DNA of 64,000 bases, taken from assembly GCF_010974945.1 (NCBI RefSeq), contig NZ_JAAIVB010000078.1, positions 248,001-312,000 on the forward strand, in the 5' to 3' direction. The notes under the pieces are model-generated. The model did no database searches and was not told the DNA's origin. It saw only the letters and a list, made by a program, of their open reading frames with translations. This document shows, in pieces, positions 1 through 8,047 of this stretch. The position numbers and the translations under genes were made by a program. Each line of letters begins with the position of its first letter. Positions within the stretch are counted from its first letter, which is position 1. Source of the stretch: Noviherbaspirillum galbum. GTDB lineage: Bacteria; Pseudomonadota; Gammaproteobacteria; Burkholderiales; Burkholderiaceae_D.

Positions 1-52
1 CCTATGCTGAAAATGCTCTAGAGTGTCGGGCATCTGCTTTTCCAGGAATGCA

Positions 53-466
53 ATGATGCACGAGCATGACAGCGAAGAACCCGTCGAATTGTCCGAGAAG
101 CCATGGATCTCGCTGGGAACGACCTACGACGTCGAGGCATGGATAGACAGCTACAACCGCGACTTGCGGCGGGTCGTGGTCAATCCGCGGCTGACGGGTT
201 ATGGCATTTGCTTCAGCCTAGGGCACGGCGGCGACATCTACCTGCATACCGATGCGGAGGGTAACGTCGTGCTTGACGTGACCGAGGAAGCGGACTGGGT
301 CACGCCGCTGCTCACCGCCGCCACGGGCGTCGCGGCGCCCGCCGGCCGCATCTGGACGCTGCCGGGCGACCGCCTCACCCAGCTCGTGCTCGGGCTCGAT
401 CCATTGATCGCCCGGACCCGCCTCGTCCTTGCCCATGATTTCCGCATGAAGAAAGGCTGGCAGTAG
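53..466 (+). CDS. Hypothetical protein, 137 aa
   Basis: I do not recognise this small acidic protein. A GTG at 23 would add ten residues, but the ATG at 53 (with a second ATG at 56) has an AGGA about five bases upstream, so I start there. There is no signal peptide or membrane segment. The sequence alternates beta-like stretches with acidic loops (LGHGGDIYLHTDAEGNVVLDV), suggesting a small soluble alpha/beta domain. It is followed by a hairpin at 521-548 and then the CheV-type gene, so it is probably its own transcript. The product could belong to a short family of unknown function; nothing visible suggests catalysis. Confidence 0.6.
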   Translation: MMHEHDSEEPVELSEKPWISLGTTYDVEAWIDSYNRDLRRVVVNPRLTGYGICFSLGHGGDIYLHTDAEGNVVLDVTEEADWVTPLLTAATGVAAPAGRIWTLPGDRLTQLVLGLDPLIARTRLVLAHDFRMKKGWQ

Positions 467-520
467 GCTTGCGGAAACCCCCGGAGGCACCGGGCGCTAC
501 AGCAGGCCCGCCCCATGCGC

Positions 521-548
521 AAGCGTTTCCCGGTTCAAGGGAACGCTT
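521..548 (+). terminator. Hairpin, possible rho-independent terminator
   Basis: A 10-bp inverted repeat (AAGCGTTTCCC with GGGAACGCTT, one bulged T, 7-base loop) lies 55 bases after the hypothetical gene. The following run is only GTTGTT, so termination would be weak. Confidence 0.4.
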
Positions 549-578
549 GTTGTTCAATGGCAACGAGCTCTCGTGACT

Positions 579-595
579 ATCCTGAAATTCAGGAT
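579..595. promoter_or_regulatory. 17-bp palindrome upstream of the CheV-type gene
   Basis: ATCCTGAA and TTCAGGAT form a perfect 8-bp inverted repeat around a single A. It sits about 170 bases before the CheV-type start in an otherwise non-coding gap (467-765). The size and symmetry fit a dimeric regulator operator, but no regulator is identified. A TAATAT at 617-622 could be a -10 box, with no convincing -35. Confidence 0.35.
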
Positions 596-765
596 GCCTT
601 ATTCGGCCCCAGCGACTAATATTTCTTCGCAGACAAAAGGCAATACAACAACATCGTCCTCGTGCGCCTTCCCGAAGGCCGCACCGGGACACATCGCCTT
701 TGTGCCGCAGCTTGCGCCGAAAGCCATCTGCGCATTCATCCATGCCAAGATCCAGGGAGAGAGCA

Positions 766-1734
766 ATGAAGTCAGTCCAGCAGGAAATCGACGAACGGAC
801 CGCCCTAACGGCGAACAACAAGTTCGAATTGATGCTTTTCCGCCTTGGCAGGGCGGCGGGCGCCGACCATAGCGACCTCTATGGCATCAACGTCTTCAAG
901 CTGCGCGAGATCGTCGCCATGCCGACCATCAATTCCATCGCGAACTCGCCGCCCCACGTGCTTGGCGTGGTCAATGTCCGCGGCCAGATCATCACCGTCA
1001 TCGACCTGCCGTCGGTGCTCGGCTGCACGCCGGCCACCGGCCTCAACATTCTCCTGATCACCGAATACGCGCGTACCACCCAGGCGTTCGCCGTGGAAGC
1101 GGTGGACGAGATCGTGCGCCTTGAATGGAGCCAGGTCCGGCCGGCCGTCGGCGCCGCCGCGGGCAACGGCACGGTGACGAGCATCGCCCAGCTCGATACC
1201 GACGTCCACAATACCCGTCTCGCCCAGGTGCTGGACGTGGAACAGATCCTGCGTTCGGTGCTGCCGCCGAAGGACGAGGACGTGAGCCCCGAAAAGGTCG
1301 GGCCGCAGGTCAGCCTGAGCGACGACAGCTTCATCCTCGCCGCCGACGACTCCGCTTCGGCGCGGATGCTGATCGAACAGAGCCTGCAGGCCATCGGCGC
1401 GAAATACGTCATGACCAAGTCCGGGAAGGAAGCCTGGGAACGCCTGCACGACATCGCGGAAGAAGCCGCGAAGGAAGGCAGGACGGTGCGCGACAAGGTG
1501 GCGATGGTCCTGTCCGACCTCGAAATGCCGGAAATGGATGGATTCACCCTCACCCGCAACATCAAGGGCGATCCGCGTTTCCAGTCCATTCCGGTGGTCA
1601 TCCATTCCTCCCTTTCCGGTTCGACCAACGAACAGCATGTGAAGAGCGTCGGTGCCAATGGCTACGTCGCCAAGTTCAATGCGGAAGAACTGACCGGCAT
1701 CATCCGCCGGATCGTCAGCGGCGCGCCGGCCTGA
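766..1734 (+). CDS. cheV: CheV-type chemotaxis coupling protein (CheW-receiver fusion)
   Basis: This 322-residue protein has an N-terminal CheW-like scaffold domain (about residues 18-165) and a C-terminal response-regulator receiver (about 185-315). It should couple chemoreceptors to a CheA-type kinase while its receiver tunes or buffers phosphate flow. The receiver has the acidic pair (AADDS), phospho-acceptor Asp251 in LSDLEMPEMDG and the conserved Lys in YVAKFN; the Thr/Ser switch position reads HSSLS. Length and order match the CheV family. An upstream in-frame ATG at 700 exists, but the ATG at 766 is preceded by GGGAGAGAG, so I use it. No che operon is adjacent, so it is an orphan coupling protein here. 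An MCP lies at 57950-59593. Confidence 0.88.
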   Translation: MKSVQQEIDERTALTANNKFELMLFRLGRAAGADHSDLYGINVFKLREIVAMPTINSIANSPPHVLGVVNVRGQIITVIDLPSVLGCTPATGLNILLITEYARTTQAFAVEAVDEIVRLEWSQVRPAVGAAAGNGTVTSIAQLDTDVHNTRLAQVLDVEQILRSVLPPKDEDVSPEKVGPQVSLSDDSFILAADDSASARMLIEQSLQAIGAKYVMTKSGKEAWERLHDIAEEAAKEGRTVRDKVAMVLSDLEMPEMDGFTLTRNIKGDPRFQSIPVVIHSSLSGSTNEQHVKSVGANGYVAKFNAEELTGIIRRIVSGAPA

Positions 1735-1765
1735 GGCCTGAGCCCCGTTCCTGCCGCCGTACCCC

Positions 1766-1797
1766 ACGCCTCGCCGGCATGCAATCCGGCAAGGCGT
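1766..1797 (+). terminator. Hairpin after the CheV-type gene
   Basis: ACGCCTCGCCGG pairs with CCGGCAAGGCGT (one internal mismatch, 8-base loop), 32 bases after the stop codon. There is no T-run, so it may be a stabilising 3' structure rather than a true terminator. Confidence 0.3.
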
Positions 1798-1910
1798 GCA
1801 ATAAACCAAACGCGGGGTGCACGGTCAAACGTGCGGCAGGAATGCAGCCGATGTCTACGCTCGGCCACCAGGGCAAGCCATTTTCCTGCCGATGACGAAC
1901 GGGGGGACGA

Positions 1911-4622
1911 TTGGCATTCACCTTGCCGCCGGCACGCATGCTGCTGCGGGACAAGCACCGCTGGCTGAAAAGACGCCTCGGTTTTCTCGAAGGCACCTGG
2001 CGCGAACTCCTGTCGTGGCCATTGGGCTTTCTCGTCCTCGCCGTGCTGGGCTGGGCGCTGCTGCTCATCCGCCTGGAAGACGAACGCCGCGACATCGAAC
2101 GCTTCGCCCTCAAGGAAAGCGCCACGCTGGCGCAAGCCTACGCCGACCACCTGGCCCGTTCCATCGACGCCATCGACCAGGTCGCCCTCTTCGTCAAGTT
2201 TGCCTGGAATGCCGCCGGCAACACGCTGTCCCTGGAGAACATGCGCCAGGAAGGCTTGTTCCCCGCCTCGGAACTGGTGCTCGTCTCTGTCGTCGACAAG
2301 GAAGGGCGGCCGCTGACCAGCACCCAGCCCATCGACCGCAGCGTGAACGTGGCGGACCGCGACCATTTCAAGGCTCACCTCGAACGCAAGGACGATTCCC
2401 TTTTCATCAGCGAACCCGTGGTCGGGCGCCTCTCCGGAAAGACCGTCATCCAGTTTTCCCGCAAGCTCACGGACCGCGCCGGCAGCTTCAACGGCGTGGT
2501 CGTGGTGTCGGTCAGCCCGGAATACTTCGCCTTGTCCTTCGAGGCGGGGCCGCTCACTGTCGATGACATGCTCGCGGCGGTCGGCACGGAAGGAACGATC
2601 CGCGTGTCGCGCATCGGCAAGGCGGTCGAGTCGCCGGGGTTCCACGTGCTGCGCCAGATGCCCGCCGTCAAATCGCACTCCGGCAGCATCAAGCTCAATG
2701 GCAGCTGGTTTACCGACAACCGCGTCCGGTTCGTCAGCTGGAATGCCGTTCCCGGCCAACCCGACATGCTGGCGGTGGTCGGGCGCGACGAATACGACCA
2801 GCTACTGCCCTACGAGGAAGCGCGTGCCTCGTCGATACGCCTCGCGGTGCTGGCCACCCTGATCGCCGCCGTGATCACCGCCTATGCCACCGTATCCGCG
2901 GCCCGGCTTGCCCACATCCGCCATCACGCCCGCACGGTGAACGACGCCTACCGCCTTGCCACCGAAACCGCGAGCGACGCCTTCTACATCCTCGAAGCCA
3001 TCGACGATGCCGACGGCAACATCGTGGATTTCGAGACCGTCGACTGCAACGAGCGCGGCGCGCAGCTGGTGGGGCGCGAACGCGCCGACCTGCTCGGTTT
3101 GCGGGTATCCGCCATGTATGCGCCGCGGCATTTCAAGCCGGCGATGGTGACTTTCCTGCGCGCCATGCAGGACGGCGTGTACGAAGACGACTACGAGGTG
3201 CCGAAAGGCAGTGTCATCCATGCGCGGTGGGCGCACCGCCGTCTGGTGCGTTCCGGCAGGAGCCTGGCGGTCACGGTGCGCGACATTACGCAGACCAAGC
3301 AGCATATCGACGAGCTGGAGCGGCGCGGGCACGAGGACGCGCTGACCGCGCTGCACAACCGCCATTGGCTTCATGGTTTCCTGCCGCGGGCGCTGGAGGA
3401 AAGCGGCAGGCAAGACGAAATGATGGCGCTGCTCTACATCGACATCGACGGTTTCAAGGCAGTCAACGACACCATGGGCCACGCCGCCGGCGATGAATTG
3501 CTGCGCATCGCCGCTTCCCGCCTCAAGTCCATCATTCGTCCGCAGGACAAGGCGGTGCGCCTCGGCGGCGATGAGTTCCTCATCATGATGCAGCGGCTGC
3601 GGCACGACACCGAGGCCGCCCAGGTAGCGCAGCGCGTGGTCGAGTTGTTCAGCGAAAAGTTCAAGCTCAGCCAGGGCGTGCACGCGGTCGGCGTCTCGGT
3701 GGGCGTGAGCCTGTTTCCCAAGGATGGCGCGGATGCCAAGACCTTGCTGCAGAATGCCGACGTCGCGATGTACTCGGCCAAGCAGAGCGGCAAGGGGCAG
3801 TTCCGTTTCTACGATCCGGCCTTCTACGACGACCTGCGCAGCCGCCTGCGCACCGAGCGCATGCTGCGCGAGGCGGTCGAGTCCGACCAGTTCGTGATCC
3901 ACTACCAGCCGCGCGTGGACGTGGAAACCGGGCGGGTCTGCGGCCTGGAAGCGCTGGTGCGCTGGAATCATCCGGAAGAAGGCCTGATGGAGCCGCTGCG
4001 CTTCATCCACATCGCGGAAGAGACCGGCCTCATCCACAGCCTGGGCCGGACAGCGATCGAAAAGGTGTGCGCCCAGCTCGCGAGCTGGGCCGAGGCCAAC
4101 CAGAAATGCGTGCCGGTATCGATCAACGTCTCGCCGCGCCAGTTCCAGGAAGGCAGCGTCAAGCGGGTGCTCGAGGCATCCCTGAACCGCCATCACGTTC
4201 TGCCGGAGATGGTGGAAATCGAGGTCACGGAAAATTCGATGATGGGCGAGACCGAAGACATTTCCCAGGAAATGGACGCCCTGCAGACGCTCGGCGTGAA
4301 GCTCCTGGTCGACGACTTCGGCACCGGCTATTCCTCGTTGTCGCAATTGCAGCGCCTGGACATGGATGGCCTGAAGATCGACCGCGCCTTCACCTCCGAA
4401 CTGGGCCGGTCCAAGGAAGGGGAAATCCTGTTCACCGCCATCGTCACCATGGCGCATGCGCTCGGCATGCGCGTGGTCGCGGAAGGGGTGGAAACCCTGG
4501 AGCAGGCCAGGATACTGAAGCGTCTCGGATGCGACGAGATCCAGGGTTACTATGTGTCGCGGCCCGTGCCGGCGAACGAGGTGCCGCCCCTCATCGAGCG
4601 GCGGATCCGGCTCGCGGCATGA
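1911..4622 (+). CDS. Membrane GGDEF-EAL protein with periplasmic Cache-like sensor and PAS domain
   Basis: A c-di-GMP turnover protein of 903 residues. Order: transmembrane helix about 36-54; extracytoplasmic dCache-like domain about 60-300; second helix about 307-330; PAS-like domain about 345-465; GGDEF domain with the motif at about residue 552 and an inhibitory-site RPQD five residues before it; EAL domain from Glu680 (LEALVRW). The EAL domain keeps SINVSPRQF, IEVTE, DDFGTGYSS, KIDRAF and EGVET, and the GGDEF motif is intact, so both cyclase and phosphodiesterase activity are possible. I use a TTG start at 1911 behind a GGGGGGA run; the alternative ATG at 1938 has no visible ribosome site. 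It probably feeds c-di-GMP signals to motility or EPS; no partner gene is adjacent. Confidence 0.9.
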   Translation: MAFTLPPARMLLRDKHRWLKRRLGFLEGTWRELLSWPLGFLVLAVLGWALLLIRLEDERRDIERFALKESATLAQAYADHLARSIDAIDQVALFVKFAWNAAGNTLSLENMRQEGLFPASELVLVSVVDKEGRPLTSTQPIDRSVNVADRDHFKAHLERKDDSLFISEPVVGRLSGKTVIQFSRKLTDRAGSFNGVVVVSVSPEYFALSFEAGPLTVDDMLAAVGTEGTIRVSRIGKAVESPGFHVLRQMPAVKSHSGSIKLNGSWFTDNRVRFVSWNAVPGQPDMLAVVGRDEYDQLLPYEEARASSIRLAVLATLIAAVITAYATVSAARLAHIRHHARTVNDAYRLATETASDAFYILEAIDDADGNIVDFETVDCNERGAQLVGRERADLLGLRVSAMYAPRHFKPAMVTFLRAMQDGVYEDDYEVPKGSVIHARWAHRRLVRSGRSLAVTVRDITQTKQHIDELERRGHEDALTALHNRHWLHGFLPRALEESGRQDEMMALLYIDIDGFKAVNDTMGHAAGDELLRIAASRLKSIIRPQDKAVRLGGDEFLIMMQRLRHDTEAAQVAQRVVELFSEKFKLSQGVHAVGVSVGVSLFPKDGADAKTLLQNADVAMYSAKQSGKGQFRFYDPAFYDDLRSRLRTERMLREAVESDQFVIHYQPRVDVETGRVCGLEALVRWNHPEEGLMEPLRFIHIAEETGLIHSLGRTAIEKVCAQLASWAEANQKCVPVSINVSPRQFQEGSVKRVLEASLNRHHVLPEMVEIEVTENSMMGETEDISQEMDALQTLGVKLLVDDFGTGYSSLSQLQRLDMDGLKIDRAFTSELGRSKEGEILFTAIVTMAHALGMRVVAEGVETLEQARILKRLGCDEIQGYYVSRPVPANEVPPLIERRIRLAA

Positions 4623-4727
4623 GGGCGGGCGGCCGTCCGGCACGGCCATAATATTGACTTTGCACAAGTTGGCTGGTTTGCGCTAAGTCATGATAGGTGC
4701 TCGATTCCTTGAGCCAACCGCCATGCC

Positions 4728-6263
4728 ATGAGCCACAGCGCACTCCAGACGTCTCCTTCAACAGATGGCAGGCTTCGCCGCGGCCGGAGGCGAAAGTCAG
4801 GCAGGGGCATCGTGCGGGTCGCCGTCGTGCTGGGCGGCCTGCTCGCCCTCGTCCTGGTCTGCGTTGCCGCCTTCGTGCTCGTCACCAGCCGGCTGCCGGT
4901 CGGGCCGCGCTTGCTGGGGCCGGTTCTCGAGCAGCGAATGTCCGGCCATCATCCGATGCTGGAGCGCGTCGGCGTCTTCCTGCATCGCATGATGGAAAGC
5001 GTCGACGAGCGCCTCGGCGGCGGGTTCGCGACGGAGAACTGGACGCTCGGCGCCCAGCAGGGAAAGGAATTGCCTGCTTCCGGCACGCGGCGGGAAGTGT
5101 CCGGCACGGAGCAGCTGCGGCAAGCCATGGATACGGCCCAACCCGGGGATGACATCGTCCTCCTTCCGGGCAGCTATGTCATTGCGTCGAGCCTGAACGC
5201 TTCGCGTCCCGGGCTGCCGGAACGTCCCATCACCGTGCGCGCCGAACGGCTGCACGATGCGCGGTTCGAGGTGCGCGTCGAGGAGGGCGTGCTCGTCAGC
5301 GCGCCGCACTGGCGTTTCCTGAATCTTGAAATGCGGGGCGCCTGCGAACCCCAGGCCGCATGCGAGCATGCCTTTCACGTGGCCGGCGATGCCCGGCACT
5401 TCATGCTGGCCAATTCGGTGCTCGAAGACTTCAACGCGCACGTCAAGGTCAATGGCGCCGGCGGCCGCTTTCCCGATCATGGATTGATCGATTCGAATAC
5501 CCTGCGCAACCGGCAGCCGCGCCAGACCGACGGCGCGGTCACTCCCATCGACCTCGTGGCGGCCAGTCACTGGCGTGTGCAGGGCAACCTGATCGCCAAT
5601 TTCATCAAGGCGGGCGGCGACATGGTCAGCTACGGCATCTTCGCCAAGGGCGCGGGCGACCGCAACCGCATCGACCGCAACCTGATCCTTTGCGAAACCG
5701 GCGCCGAGCCCTCGGGCGGGCGGCGGATCGGCCTGTCCTTCGGCGGCGGCGGCACCGCGCCGGCCTATTGCCGCGACGGCCGTTGCCTCACCGAACAAGA
5801 GCAGAGCAGCATGGCTGCCAACCTGGTCGCGCGGTGTTCCGACGCCGGCATCTATGTCAATCGTGCCGCCGGAATCCGGCTGCAGCACAACACGCTTCTC
5901 GATACGGCCGGCATTCAGGTGCGCTTTCCCGAGAGCGCGGTCTACCTGACCGGCAACCTGGTGGACGGTGCGATCGTCAGCCGGGACGACGGGATCGTCC
6001 ACGCCGCCGACAATATCGAAACGCATATGCCGCAACTGTACGCCGGGCTGCATCCCGTACGGCAGCTGTTTGCCGATGCGGGAGCGGCCGACCTGTCCTG
6101 GCGTTCCAGGCCACGGGAGCGCGCAGCCGACGGCATCCCCGACCTGTGCGTCAATGGCGAAGACAAGGCCAGGGATGGCGGCATGCGCGTGATCGGCGCT
6201 TTCAACGACGTTGCCGGATGCCTCAAGTCACCGCGCCCGCCGCAAGGCACTCGTCCGGATTGA
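4728..6263 (+). CDS. Membrane-anchored right-handed parallel beta-helix protein
   Basis: A 511-residue protein with a basic N-terminus, one transmembrane helix (about residues 28-52) and a long periplasmic part. From about residue 120 it reads as a parallel beta-helix (DIVLLPGSYVIASSL, then repeated short strands with VxGN, IDxN and LxHN asparagine ladders). The opening resembles the chondroitinase B/alginate lyase (PL6-like) fold, where a DxxxLxPGxY motif starts the helix. It could bind or cleave an acidic polysaccharide, but I cannot point to a full catalytic set, so activity is inference. It stands alone after the GGDEF-EAL gene. No clear ribosome site precedes the ATG. The C-terminal 50 residues are probably disordered. 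Confidence 0.7.
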   Translation: MSHSALQTSPSTDGRLRRGRRRKSGRGIVRVAVVLGGLLALVLVCVAAFVLVTSRLPVGPRLLGPVLEQRMSGHHPMLERVGVFLHRMMESVDERLGGGFATENWTLGAQQGKELPASGTRREVSGTEQLRQAMDTAQPGDDIVLLPGSYVIASSLNASRPGLPERPITVRAERLHDARFEVRVEEGVLVSAPHWRFLNLEMRGACEPQAACEHAFHVAGDARHFMLANSVLEDFNAHVKVNGAGGRFPDHGLIDSNTLRNRQPRQTDGAVTPIDLVAASHWRVQGNLIANFIKAGGDMVSYGIFAKGAGDRNRIDRNLILCETGAEPSGGRRIGLSFGGGGTAPAYCRDGRCLTEQEQSSMAANLVARCSDAGIYVNRAAGIRLQHNTLLDTAGIQVRFPESAVYLTGNLVDGAIVSRDDGIVHAADNIETHMPQLYAGLHPVRQLFADAGAADLSWRSRPRERAADGIPDLCVNGEDKARDGGMRVIGAFNDVAGCLKSPRPPQGTRPD

Positions 6264-6329
6264 CATCGTCTCCCTGCCTCTGGCAGCATGCCAGACAATT
6301 CCGACCCGGTACCTGAACGGAGCACTCCC

Positions 6330-6830
6330 ATGCCGCTTTCCAGAGAGGCTTTATTCCAGCAAGCCGCCGCCGAGCTTGGCTACGGCTTCGATGGGGAAAT
6401 CCGTATCGGCGGCAACTATGCTTCGGTGATCATTCATGGCGACGAGGCCTACGTGAGCGGCCAGATCCCGCGCGTGGGCGACGAGGTGGTGGTGACCGGC
6501 CGGGTTGGCGTCGACGTCACGCTCGACGACGCGAGGCGTGCCGCCAAGGTGTGCGCCATGCGTGCGCTGGCGGTGCTCAGGCAGGCCTGCGGTTCGCTCG
6601 ATGCCGTCCGGCAGGTGTTGCGCATCACGGTGTTCGTGCAATCCGGCATGGACTTCACCCGGCAAAGCGAGGTGGCGGACGGGGCGTCCGACCTGCTGCG
6701 GGCTGTGCTTGGCGATGCCGGCGCGCATAGCCGGACCTCGGTCGGCGTCTTCACGCTGCCCAAGAATGCGTCCGTCGAAATCGATCTCATCGCGGCGATT
6801 CATCCTCACCTGGACCCTTCCCGGACATGA
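6330..6830 (+). CDS. RidA/YjgF-family protein
   Basis: The product is 166 residues. RidA-family proteins hydrolyse reactive enamine/imine intermediates released by PLP enzymes, although many paralogues have other roles. Supporting residues are the IIHGDEAYVSGQIP strand, the VLRQACGSLDAVRQVLRITVFV block and the terminal VEIDLIAAI strand. The protein is longer than canonical RidA (about 130 residues) and resembles the longer YjgF subfamily. An earlier in-frame ATG at 6288 exists, but the ATG at 6330 has ACGGAG seven bases upstream. Its stop overlaps the next ATG by four bases, so it is translationally coupled to the GST-like gene. The canonical arginine in the pocket cannot be assigned with confidence. 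Confidence 0.8.
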   Translation: MPLSREALFQQAAAELGYGFDGEIRIGGNYASVIIHGDEAYVSGQIPRVGDEVVVTGRVGVDVTLDDARRAAKVCAMRALAVLRQACGSLDAVRQVLRITVFVQSGMDFTRQSEVADGASDLLRAVLGDAGAHSRTSVGVFTLPKNASVEIDLIAAIHPHLDPSRT

Positions 6831-7561
6831 TCACGCTTTACGCCTTCGGCCCGGCATTCGGCCTGCTCGACCCCAGCCCCTTCGTCACCAAGGCGCACAT
6901 GCTGCTCCGCATGGCCGGGCTGCCCTACCGCTGTGACACGACCGGTTTCCTGAAGGCGCCCAAAGGCAAGCTGCCCTACATCGACGACCATGGACAGGTC
7001 GTCGCCGATTCCACCTTCATCCGCTGGCACATCGAGGAAAAATACGGCGTCGATTTCGACGAGGGCCTGGATCCGGCGCAGCGCGCCAGCGCCTGGGCGG
7101 TCGAGAAGATGCTGGAAGACCATCTCTACTGGATACTCGCCCACTGGCGCTGGATGGATGACGCGAATTTCGCCAAGGTTTCCGGTCTCTTGTTCGGCAA
7201 GATACCTTGGCCGGCAAGGCCGCTGGTGGAAACGCTGGCTCGCGGCAAGATCCGCAAGGCCCTGCGGGTGCAAGGCGCGGGACGTCATTCCGCCGGAGAG
7301 CAGCTTGCACTGGCGGAGCGTGCCATCGATTCCGTCGTTACCCTTCTTGGCAGCAACGACTACCTGGGAGGCAGCAATCCCTGCGGCGCGGACGCCACCG
7401 TCTATGCTTTTGCCGCCGGAATCCTTTGTCCCGCCTTCGACAATCCCCTGCGCCGGAAAGGCAAGTCCTACCCCGCGCTGGACGATTACGTCGCGCGCAT
7501 GCAGGCCCGTTTCCCCGCGCCGGCGGGGGCGCCGGCAACGACGGCCGCGATGGCGGGCTAG
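6827..7561 (+). CDS. Glutathione S-transferase-like protein (Tom37/metaxin-like)
   Basis: A 244-residue cytoplasmic protein with an N-terminal thioredoxin-like half (ITLYAFGPAFGLLDPSPFVTKAHMLLRMAGLPY, given here only as its location, residues 2-34) followed by KLPYIDD and an all-helical C-terminal half. In GST-like proteins KxPYI contains the cis-proline that helps hold glutathione. The FGPAFGxxDPSPF start is typical of the Tom37/FAXC-like branch rather than classic GSTs. It overlaps the RidA-like stop by four bases, suggesting a detoxification or metabolite-repair pair. Substrate unknown; glutathione use is likely but not proven. Confidence 0.75.
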   Translation: MITLYAFGPAFGLLDPSPFVTKAHMLLRMAGLPYRCDTTGFLKAPKGKLPYIDDHGQVVADSTFIRWHIEEKYGVDFDEGLDPAQRASAWAVEKMLEDHLYWILAHWRWMDDANFAKVSGLLFGKIPWPARPLVETLARGKIRKALRVQGAGRHSAGEQLALAERAIDSVVTLLGSNDYLGGSNPCGADATVYAFAAGILCPAFDNPLRRKGKSYPALDDYVARMQARFPAPAGAPATTAAMAG

Positions 7562-7583
7562 CAACGATTCGCAAGAAAGCCAA

Positions 7584-7611
7584 TTACAACAAGGCAATCT
7601 TTTTATATACT
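7584..7611 (+). promoter_or_regulatory. Putative sigma-70 promoter of the HU gene
   Basis: A TATACT -10 box (7606-7611) lies 16 bases after a weak TTACAA -35 box (7584-7589) in a short AT-rich patch that contrasts with the GC-rich flanks. It is about 45 bases before the HU start. Confidence 0.45.
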
Positions 7612-7657
7612 GCGCTTTCTGCAACGCGCAGAGCATTTCCACAAGGAGTTTTGATCA

Positions 7658-7948
7658 ATGAATAAAGCAGAGATGATTGAAAAAGTCGCGGCCGAGCATG
7701 AGCTTTCCAAGGTGAAGGCGCAGGCGATCGTCGAGCAGGTATTCGGTTTCGTCGGTACTGACCTCAAGAAGGAAGGCCGCTTCGCCTTCCCGGGCCTGGG
7801 AACCTTCACCGTTGGTCAGCGCGCCGCCCGTACCGGCCGCAATCCGCAGACCGGCGAAGCACTGAAGATCAAGGCCAGCAAGACGGTCCGCTTCAAGCCC
7901 GCTCCCGCACTGAAGGAACTGGTTGCAAAGGTCAAGGTCGCAAAGTAA
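7658..7948 (+). CDS. HU/IHF-family nucleoid protein
   Basis: A 96-residue histone-like DNA-bending protein. It begins MNKAEMIEKVAAEHELSK, has the dimerisation helices, then the beta-arm region with GLGTFTVGQRAARTGRNPQTGE, where the conserved GRNPxTG tip intercalates at DNA kinks. Length fits HU (about 90 residues), with a Lys-rich C-terminal extension (AKVKVAK). An AAGGAG lies nine bases before the ATG. It is monocistronic, with a promoter at 7584-7611 and an intrinsic terminator at 7972-8005. It is a HupB-like member; which paralogue cannot be told from one copy. Confidence 0.93.
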   Translation: MNKAEMIEKVAAEHELSKVKAQAIVEQVFGFVGTDLKKEGRFAFPGLGTFTVGQRAARTGRNPQTGEALKIKASKTVRFKPAPALKELVAKVKVAK

Positions 7949-7971
7949 TTCGCGCCCGGACTTACAAACAC

Positions 7972-8005
7972 AAAGGCCGAGGATCATGCGATCCTCGGCC
8001 TTTTT
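7972..8005 (+). terminator. Strong intrinsic terminator after HU
   Basis: GGCCGAGGATC pairs perfectly with GATCCTCGGCC (11 bp, ATGC loop) and is followed by TTTTT. An A-run before the stem makes it potentially bidirectional, serving the convergent Bug-family gene at 8048 as well. Confidence 0.93.
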
Positions 8006-8047
8006 CATGGGCGCCGCCGACATTCGCCAGCGGGAAGGCGAAGCCCG

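Noticed and set aside
2802-4667. Minus-strand open frame of 621 codons opposite the GGDEF-EAL gene
   Set aside because: Shadow frame; the plus-strand protein has complete domains over the same span.
4654-4689. Sigma-70 promoter (TTGACT) before the beta-helix gene
   Set aside because: No acceptable -10 box at 16-18 bases spacing.
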